Of a stretch of DNA of 12,156 nt, positions 7,486 to 12,156 are shown one piece after another (the stretch's first letter is position 1; each line of letters opens with the position of its first letter). This stretch comes from an uncultured Lachnospiraceae bacterium (GTDB lineage Bacteria; Bacillota_A; Clostridia; Lachnospirales; Lachnospiraceae): positions 1 through 12,156 of the forward strand of contig CAMWMM010000094.1 of the NCBI GenBank assembly GCA_947175285.1. The letters are read 5' to 3'. The translations under genes were made by a program, and so were the position numbers. The notes under the pieces were generated by a model. It was not told the DNA's origin. It worked only from the letters and a program-made list of their open reading frames with translations, and did no database searches.

Positions 7486-8838
7486 TCAGTCCGTGTAGTA
7501 AAGTTTATCTATGATGATATAGCTCCAATACCCCGATTCCGTTTTGACATATGCATATCCGCTGCCGAGTACATTTAAAGCTTCTTGAAACTGCGGCTCA
7601 ACGACTATCGTTTTATTCTTATCGATATATCCCCAAAGTCCGTTTTGTTTTACCGCCGCATATCCATTGATAAAGGGTTTTGCATCTTCATAACATGCTT
7701 CTATAAATATTTCACCCTGATTATCGACAAATCCCCAACTGTCACCGCTTCTATATGCTGTCGGCTGACTGCTTTCAAAAGCTTTCATTTCTTCATAGAC
7801 ATGATCGGAAACCTGAAGAAAATCCTGTGTATTTACTACATAGTAACCCTTTTCGTCCGCTGCAACACTAAACCCGTCCGCTACGCAGCCATCCTGTGAA
7901 TTTCTCGGAATATCCTGATAGGGAAATTCCGTCACTTCACGCCAATTATCTGTTGTAACAAACGCCCATCCGCCGCCCTTTTTGACCGCATTAATTCCGT
8001 TTATAAACGTGCCCGCATCTTCCCATACCGGTTCGGCTATCTGCATTTTCTCATTAATAAAACGATATTGTCCGTCAATAATCGCAGTCGCAATATTATT
8101 GCCGGCAAGTCTTCCAATGAAATCAAACGCAATTTTCTGATTCTTTGCAAGAAGATTACCTTCACTATCTACCCTGGTCCAATTCCCGTCATTGTCACAT
8201 ACGAAACAGCTTGTCCCGTCCTGTGCAACCGACATCTGCGCATATCCTGCACTGAAGAGCACATTTCCTTTCGCATTTACCAGCTTTCTTTTGATAAGTT
8301 CTTCCCCCTCTGCTGTTTCAGGCGTATTTACCTGTATACTTACAAGGGACGATGTGGCATAACACACATCATAATAGCCTACATCAAGTAAACGGTACTG
8401 CTTATCCAGTTCCTCCGCTGCCTGTTTTATAACAGCATTATCAGGCCAGAGGTTTCTATATTCCGGCAAATAACGGCAAAGCTCTTTCGTATCCTGTATA
8501 CTCCGATAGTAGCTTATTAATTTCTCATAGTTTTCTTCCTGTTCCGGATAGTTCGCAATCATGGAACGCAGTTGTTTTTCATAGTCATTCTCATTCTGCA
8601 TACCGCTATAAATATCTCTTTGCAGCGCTTCCATACGGTAATCATCTTCTAATCCCCGCAATGCCCTCGCTTCTTCAAGATACTGCTGTGCTTCCAGATA
8701 AAAACCGTTTTCACAGGAATCATAAGCATCCGCCAGAATCTTTTCATATTCCGCAGGCATATTGACATTCCGATAGATAACGGCTATCCAGGCGCCCGCG
8801 ATACAAAGAACCAGAATGACCGGAAAAAGTTTCCTCAT
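7486..8838 (-). CDS. Membrane-anchored WG-repeat protein
   Basis: 450 residues with a short positive N-terminus and one hydrophobic segment (about 5-22), either an uncleaved anchor or a signal peptide. Residues about 30-150 are helical and TPR-like (alternating Tyr/Leu/Ala helices such as FYLEAQQYLEEARAL). Residues about 160-445 are beta-rich and end in WG-type repeats: WAF (291-293), WGF (368-370), WGY (402-404) and WSY (438-440), each followed by a D/N-x-x-G-like turn and a hydrophobic strand. WG repeats probably form a propeller or solenoid binding surface; their partners are mostly unknown. The gene lies 6 bases after the pilin gene and 7 before the prepilin peptidase, with no strong ribosome binding site of its own, so translation is likely coupled to the pilin. 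I know of no defined role; a pilin chaperone, fibre-tip or cell-wall-binding assembly factor are guesses from position. Confidence 0.87.
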   Translation of the reverse strand: MRKLFPVILVLCIAGAWIAVIYRNVNMPAEYEKILADAYDSCENGFYLEAQQYLEEARALRGLEDDYRMEALQRDIYSGMQNENDYEKQLRSMIANYPEQEENYEKLISYYRSIQDTKELCRYLPEYRNLWPDNAVIKQAAEELDKQYRLLDVGYYDVCYATSSLVSIQVNTPETAEGEELIKRKLVNAKGNVLFSAGYAQMSVAQDGTSCFVCDNDGNWTRVDSEGNLLAKNQKIAFDFIGRLAGNNIATAIIDGQYRFINEKMQIAEPVWEDAGTFINGINAVKKGGGWAFVTTDNWREVTEFPYQDIPRNSQDGCVADGFSVAADEKGYYVVNTQDFLQVSDHVYEEMKAFESSQPTAYRSGDSWGFVDNQGEIFIEACYEDAKPFINGYAAVKQNGLWGYIDKNKTIVVEPQFQEALNVLGSGYAYVKTESGYWSYIIIDKLYYTD

Positions 8839-8844
8839 ATCGGA

Positions 8845-9087
8845 TTAGTTCCAATCTTGAGTCGCATCGGTTGCACTCTTGGTAATCTTTGCCCACATTT
8901 GGGTCACCAACTCGCCAATTTTTTCTCTGAACAAAGCGGCAAGTCCGACTACGATTACCAGAACGATGATAATGGAAATCATATTCGTATCCCCTTCTTC
9001 ATCCGTAAAAAATTTATGTACGGCTACTTTTACATTTTCTCCTGCTCTCCAAAGACTATTCCTTACCATTACTTCATATTTCAGCAT
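8845..9087 (-). CDS. flp: Flp1-like type IVb major pilin
   Basis: 80 residues from the ATG at 9087. That start is chosen over the in-frame ATG at 9105 because a perfect AGGAGG lies nine bases before it, whereas nothing resembling a site precedes 9105. The protein has a positively charged leader (1-28), then FFTDEEG32 and a hydrophobic helix (about 36-53) rich in Ile and Val, then REKIGELV and a polar tail. Size, leader with Gly before a single hydrophobic helix, and position after tadC all fit the Flp pilin. The usual Glu at +5 after Gly is Ile37 here (Gly-DTNMI), so processing may be absent or altered. It would be the most abundant product of the cluster. A different small membrane protein is the main alternative, but context makes pilin most likely. 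Confidence 0.85.
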   Translation of the reverse strand: MLKYEVMVRNSLWRAGENVKVAVHKFFTDEEGDTNMISIIIVLVIVVGLAALFREKIGELVTQMWAKITKSATDATQDWN

Positions 9088-9096
9088 TTGTTTCTT

Positions 9097-9102
9097 CCTC
9101 CT
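9097..9102 (-). promoter_or_regulatory. Strong AGGAGG ribosome binding site of the flp pilin gene
   Basis: A perfect AGGAGG, nine bases before the ATG at 9087, is the strongest site in the window. It fixes the pilin start and suggests a high translation rate. The alternative ATG at 9105 lies upstream of it and would make it coding. Confidence 0.82.
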
Positions 9103-9128
9103 CATTTGCTTGTTTTATTTGAGTTTTT

Positions 9129-9163
9129 ATAATCAACATTCCGTCATATGGAATGTAAATTAT
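9129..9163 (-). other. Intergenic hairpin between tadC and flp
   Basis: On the minus strand a 7-base arm ACATTCC pairs with GGAATGT around a 7-base loop (ATATGAC). The stem extends through a T-T mismatch and a T-G wobble to a further 5-base arm ATAAT/ATTAT, making about 13 pairs with one mismatch. It begins three bases after the tadC stop and lies 41 bases before the pilin ATG. The bases that follow it in the direction of transcription are A-rich, not a T-run, so it is not a standard terminator. It may shield or define a pilin mRNA end, or act as a protein site in DNA. Function is inference. Confidence 0.6.
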
Positions 9164-9166
9164 CAT

Positions 9167-10030
9167 TTACACACTGATATCGTGGAACATTGGGACAATA
9201 ACCATAAACATGATTCCGATAAAGATGATTAAAATCGGCACTAGAAGCTTTGTTGAAGCTTTCTCCCCCTCTTCTTTTACTGAACTGACACGGCTTCGCC
9301 ATACCTCATTGGATAATTCCATCAATGCCGCCGCCAGTTCACTGCTTCCTTTTTTTACATTCTGTGTAATCAGACTGGAAAATTTTCTAACGCTGTCCAC
9401 GCCGCATCTGTCTGCAAAACTGCTAAACGCTTCATATTCCGGAATGCCGTTTGCCATATCGTCCGAGAGCGTCTTCATCTCTCTTGAGAGCACTCCGGTA
9501 TCTTTGCCTGATGTTGTAACAAGCGCTTCTCTAAGCGGCATTCCTGCATTTACAAGCAGAGCCATCTGGGAAAGGACATGCGGAAATTCCCGTAGTATCT
9601 GCGCATGACGTTTTTCCAACTTATCGTTTTTATCATATTCCACGTAAACAACTAAACACGCAATCACGACGAATGTAAGGAACAAACATAACGGGTCATC
9701 AACAATGACTGTCAGTAAAATACCTACCGGTGCAAAGGTAAGCGTATAAGAAATCTGTGCCGCCAAATCGGTAAGCACCAGTTTTTTGGCATCTTTTATA
9801 CCTACTAACTCGCTTAGTTTACGTGTTTTTTTCTGTAAAGACGGCGAACTGATATTGATATCCAGAAAACTGATTATCCTGAACCCTACGAAGAAAAGTT
9901 CTTTCATAAAATATTCGTTTCCGTCAACTTCATCTATAATTTGCTGATATCTTTTCTTATCCGTAATCCATATCACTAACCAGATAAGGGAAAGTATTGT
10001 TCCGGTAACACTCAATACGATATTTGTCAT
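9167..10030 (-). CDS. tadC: Tad pilus inner-membrane platform protein TadC (T2SSF domain)
   Basis: 287 residues, ATG with an AGGAG site 7 bases upstream. One membrane helix near the N-terminus (about 4-22), two more at about 90-130, and a C-terminal helix (about 263-283). Between them lies a cytosolic T2SSF/GspF-type domain (about 148-262) with the family pattern FPHVLSQMALLVNAGMPLREAL and a later SSELAAALMELSNEV segment. In Tad systems TadB and TadC pair in the membrane and carry motion from the TadA ATPase to the growing Flp fibre. It is 31 bases downstream of tadB and is the last core gene before the pilin. Length is normal for the family. Confidence 0.92.
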   Translation of the reverse strand: MTNIVLSVTGTILSLIWLVIWITDKKRYQQIIDEVDGNEYFMKELFFVGFRIISFLDINISSPSLQKKTRKLSELVGIKDAKKLVLTDLAAQISYTLTFAPVGILLTVIVDDPLCLFLTFVVIACLVVYVEYDKNDKLEKRHAQILREFPHVLSQMALLVNAGMPLREALVTTSGKDTGVLSREMKTLSDDMANGIPEYEAFSSFADRCGVDSVRKFSSLITQNVKKGSSELAAALMELSNEVWRSRVSSVKEEGEKASTKLLVPILIIFIGIMFMVIVPMFHDISV

Positions 10031-10061
10031 CTGTGTTCTCCTAATATCATTTACTTTTGTT

Positions 10062-10844
10062 TTATACTTCTATTTTCATCATTTTCCGTCCGATAATATA
10101 CGCTGCCACGAACATAGCAAAAGCAACCAGTTTAACCAAAAATCCAAACGCAACAGCAGAGGCTGTATCCCCCTGCATAGATTTCATCTGATTGACTACG
10201 ATAAGCGGAAGAACCATCATAATATTTAACTCGTTCTTTTTTCCGCTGATAACAGTTTGAATATCCTGCTCTATCATAATTTTTTCACTGATTACGTTTT
10301 TCGTTTCAAATATAATCTGCCTGATATTGCCGCCGCGCCTGTTCGCTACAGAAAATACATCGGCAAAGTTTTGGACATTTTCGTTGTGGCTTCTTTTCGC
10401 AAAATCCTGCAAAAGAACTTCAATGTTGATATTATTTGCCATACCGCTTTTGATAATGGCAAGTTCTTTTACGATTTCAGCAGTTTCCCCAAATTGCGCT
10501 TCCATATCGGTATATGCGCCTGTAAATGCATCCTTAACATTTCTGCCGCTTCCCAAAGAAGAACTGACAGATTCCAGCATATCGCGAAACTGAATCGTCA
10601 GTCTTGCTCTCCGCTTATCTAAAAGAATCTTACGATACAGCCAGACACCGGCTATCATGCAAAACGGAACAGATATAAGCGCTAAAATCCAAAGTCCGAA
10701 AAAAATGAAAATGACAGCTGCACCTCCGGCTCCGCCAATAAGTCCGCCCAGTATCATCTCTTTTTTGTTCATATGATACACGTCATAATCCGTTCCGTTA
10801 TGAAAGAGTCCGTTATATTCCTCGTACTTCTCCTTTTTACTCAT
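10062..10844 (-). CDS. tadB: Tad pilus inner-membrane platform protein TadB (T2SSF domain)
   Basis: 260 residues, ATG with AGGGGG about four bases upstream, and only 8 bases after the tadA stop, which itself overlaps that binding site. Two membrane helices lie at about 31-70, then a T2SSF domain (about 83-205) with the hallmark FRDMLESVSSSLGSGRNVKDAF stretch (86-107) and RRGGNI (169-174), then hydrophobic segments at about 207-220 and 229-251. This is the usual TadB topology, with the T2SSF domain in the cytosol facing TadA. The N-terminal 30 residues are polar and Tyr-rich, a short cytosolic lead. Works with TadC as assembly platform. TadB and TadC are told apart by gene order as well as sequence. 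Confidence 0.92.
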   Translation of the reverse strand: MSKKEKYEEYNGLFHNGTDYDVYHMNKKEMILGGLIGGAGGAAVIFIFFGLWILALISVPFCMIAGVWLYRKILLDKRRARLTIQFRDMLESVSSSLGSGRNVKDAFTGAYTDMEAQFGETAEIVKELAIIKSGMANNINIEVLLQDFAKRSHNENVQNFADVFSVANRRGGNIRQIIFETKNVISEKIMIEQDIQTVISGKKNELNIMMVLPLIVVNQMKSMQGDTASAVAFGFLVKLVAFAMFVAAYIIGRKMMKIEV

Positions 10845-10852
10845 AGCGCCCC

Positions 10853-12091
10853 CTATATTTGCACCTTATATCCTGCTATCTGCAGTTTAATAGTATTTTG
10901 AAGCTTATTTTCCGTTCTTACCAGACTGCCGCTTACTTTTTCTACAGTACTGTTTTCATCTTCTACAAATTGATACAGCGGATTTAACTTTATCTCTCCG
11001 TTTTCATATCCCAGCACTTCCGTAATTTCCATTGTCTTTCTACTTCTGTCACGAAGTCTTGAAAGATGAATGATAATATCCACTGCCGAAGCAATCTGCT
11101 GTCTGACCGCTTCTAAGGGAAGTCCGTCCGCTCCGGTTAATACCATCGTTTCAAGACGGCTTAACATATCTTTTGTAGAATTGGCATGTCCTGTTGAAAG
11201 CGAACCGTCATGCCCGGTGTTCATTGCCTGCAGCATATCAAGCGCTTCCGCCCCTCTGACTTCTCCTACAACAATTCTCTCCGGGCGCATACGAAGCGCC
11301 GATTTAATCAAATCCCTAATGGTAATGGCGCCAACACCTGCCGTATTGGCATTTCTTGTTTCCAAGCTGACAAGGTTGTCTACATTAGTAATCTGCAGTT
11401 CCGCTGAATCTTCAATCGTAATCACACGCTCGTCCCTTGGTATGTAATTGGAAATAGCATTTAAAAATGTTGTTTTACCGGAACCCGTACCGCCGCAGAT
11501 AAAAATGTTGTATTTTGCCCTGACCAATATTTCCAAAACTTCCGCAATGTCCTTTGTAAGAGAACCATAGCTTATTAACTTCTCAATTGTCATCGGTTCT
11601 TTGGAAAACTTACGAATAGTTACTATCGGTCCTTTTAAAGAAATCGGCGGCAAAACAACATTCACACGCGAACCGTCCGCCAGTCTGGTATCTACAATAG
11701 GGTTTGCCTCATTGACTTCCCTGCCCGCCATTCCGACAATTTTCTGGATAACGTCTTCCAATTTCTTCTCATCTTCAAATTCTTCCTGCAGTCTGGTCAC
11801 TTTTCCGTTTTTTTCAATGAAAATATCCCGATAACCATTAATCATGACTTCTGTAATCGTATCATCATGAATAATGGAATCTAAAAGTCCGAGTCCCCTA
11901 ATCAGGCTGAATACCTGGTCGCCGATATCCGCCTTTTCCGTTATGGACAGATAACTTTCTGTAAATTCGCTGTTAATGCACTTGGATATTTCATCTTCTA
12001 ACTGTTCGTCCGAAAGAATTGCAAAATCGCAGGTATCCAGTACTTTGGCTCTGATTATTTCTACTTTTCTTTTTATATCATCATTCTGCAT
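10853..12091 (-). CDS. tadA: Tad pilus assembly ATPase TadA/CpaF
   Basis: 412 residues, full length for the family, ATG with GGAG seven bases upstream. An N-terminal helical domain (about 1-150) precedes a secretion-ATPase core. The Walker A motif GGTGSGKT is at 200-207, an Asp-box ITIEDSAEL at 224-232, Walker B RIVVGEVRG at 272-280 with Glu277, and a His-box from H294 to H302 (GHDGSLSTGHAN). All catalytic parts are present, so it should hydrolyse ATP as a hexamer at the cytosolic face and drive Flp pilus assembly, and possibly retraction as known for CpaF of Caulobacter. Its first 11 bases overlap the end of the upstream reading frame, and its stop touches the tadB ribosome binding site, so the three reading frames are tightly linked. 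The family call is very secure. Confidence 0.97.
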   Translation of the reverse strand: MQNDDIKRKVEIIRAKVLDTCDFAILSDEQLEDEISKCINSEFTESYLSITEKADIGDQVFSLIRGLGLLDSIIHDDTITEVMINGYRDIFIEKNGKVTRLQEEFEDEKKLEDVIQKIVGMAGREVNEANPIVDTRLADGSRVNVVLPPISLKGPIVTIRKFSKEPMTIEKLISYGSLTKDIAEVLEILVRAKYNIFICGGTGSGKTTFLNAISNYIPRDERVITIEDSAELQITNVDNLVSLETRNANTAGVGAITIRDLIKSALRMRPERIVVGEVRGAEALDMLQAMNTGHDGSLSTGHANSTKDMLSRLETMVLTGADGLPLEAVRQQIASAVDIIIHLSRLRDRSRKTMEITEVLGYENGEIKLNPLYQFVEDENSTVEKVSGSLVRTENKLQNTIKLQIAGYKVQI

Positions 12092-12156
12092 TTCTTATCT
12101 CCAGATTACTAAATGAGTCCGAACGGGCGATTCTGTCTATTACCGCGTCATAAGAG
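12081..12156 (-). CDS. C-terminal end of upstream gene, possibly TadZ/CpaE-like (partial)
   Basis: Of the three minus-strand frames, only one is open from the window edge; it reads 24 codons ending SNLEIRNAE before TGA at 12083-12081, overlapping the tadA start by 11 bases. The visible residues (SYDAVIDRIARSDSFSNLE) are amphipathic and look like a helical protein end. In Tad operons the gene before tadA is often the ParA/MinD-like localisation ATPase TadZ/CpaE, which makes that the leading guess, but nothing diagnostic for it is inside the window. Confidence 0.55.
   Translation of the reverse strand, partial: SYDAVIDRIARSDSFSNLEIRNAE

Noticed and set aside
9088..9105. Six-codon longer N-terminus for the Flp pilin from ATG at 9105
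   Set aside because: No ribosome binding site lies before it, while the AGGAGG it would encode is ideally placed for the ATG at 9087.
9129..9163. Hairpin read as an intrinsic terminator after tadC
   Set aside because: The stem is AT-rich in its lower half and is followed in the transcription direction by A residues, not a T-run; the genes behind it belong to the same pathway.
9074..9166. Minus-strand 30-codon frame starting right after the tadC stop (TAAATG) and ending inside flp
   Set aside because: No ribosome binding site, unremarkable sequence, and it overlaps the hairpin and the pilin binding site. Re-initiation from tadC is possible but nothing supports a real peptide.

Overview
The window is a single, tightly packed gene cluster with every gene on the minus strand, so transcription runs from high to low coordinates. 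It reads as a Tad (tight adherence, type IVb/Flp-type) pilus or secretion locus of a Gram-positive Clostridia-type bacterium, most likely a member of the Lachnospiraceae. Reasons for that placement are the AT-leaning composition, strong AGGAGG-type ribosome binding sites, a core machine without secretin or other outer-membrane parts in the window, and the combination of DUF5702-like, DUF6382-like, FHA and WG-repeat proteins beside tadABC. I cannot name the genus.

Layout in transcription order: the last 24 codons of an upstream gene, possibly a TadZ/CpaE-like ATPase (12156-12081); the assembly ATPase TadA (12091-10853); the inner-membrane platform proteins TadB (10844-10062) and TadC (10030-9167); a short gap with a hairpin (9163-9129); a Flp1-like pilin (9087-8845); a membrane-anchored WG-repeat protein (8838-7486); a type IV prepilin peptidase (7478-6837); a TadE-like minor pilin (6790-6107); a large DUF5702/Tad-domain protein of 808 residues (6078-3652); a second TadE-like minor pilin (3625-3071); a cytosolic DUF6382-like + FHA protein (3071-1854); a secreted/membrane VWA protein with a cytosolic FHA domain (1818-247); and the N-terminal 69 codons of a single-pass membrane protein (208-1), probably a TPR protein.

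A plausible working model: TadA powers, and TadB/TadC anchor, assembly of the Flp pilin. The prepilin peptidase matures the pilin-like proteins; both TadE-like proteins have a canonical Gly-x4-Glu site, while the major pilin lacks the Glu. The DUF5702 protein and TadE-like proteins would form the envelope-side pseudopilin complex. The two FHA proteins suggest that assembly is tied to threonine phosphorylation, and the VWA ectodomain and WG-repeat protein could be surface or assembly factors. These links are inference from context.

Spacings are small (1-base overlap up to 79 bases), no intrinsic terminator is visible, and no stretch above 80 bases lacks a gene. The cluster therefore looks like one operon whose promoter and end both lie outside the window. 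I found no tRNA, rRNA, CRISPR array, insertion sequence or attachment site.
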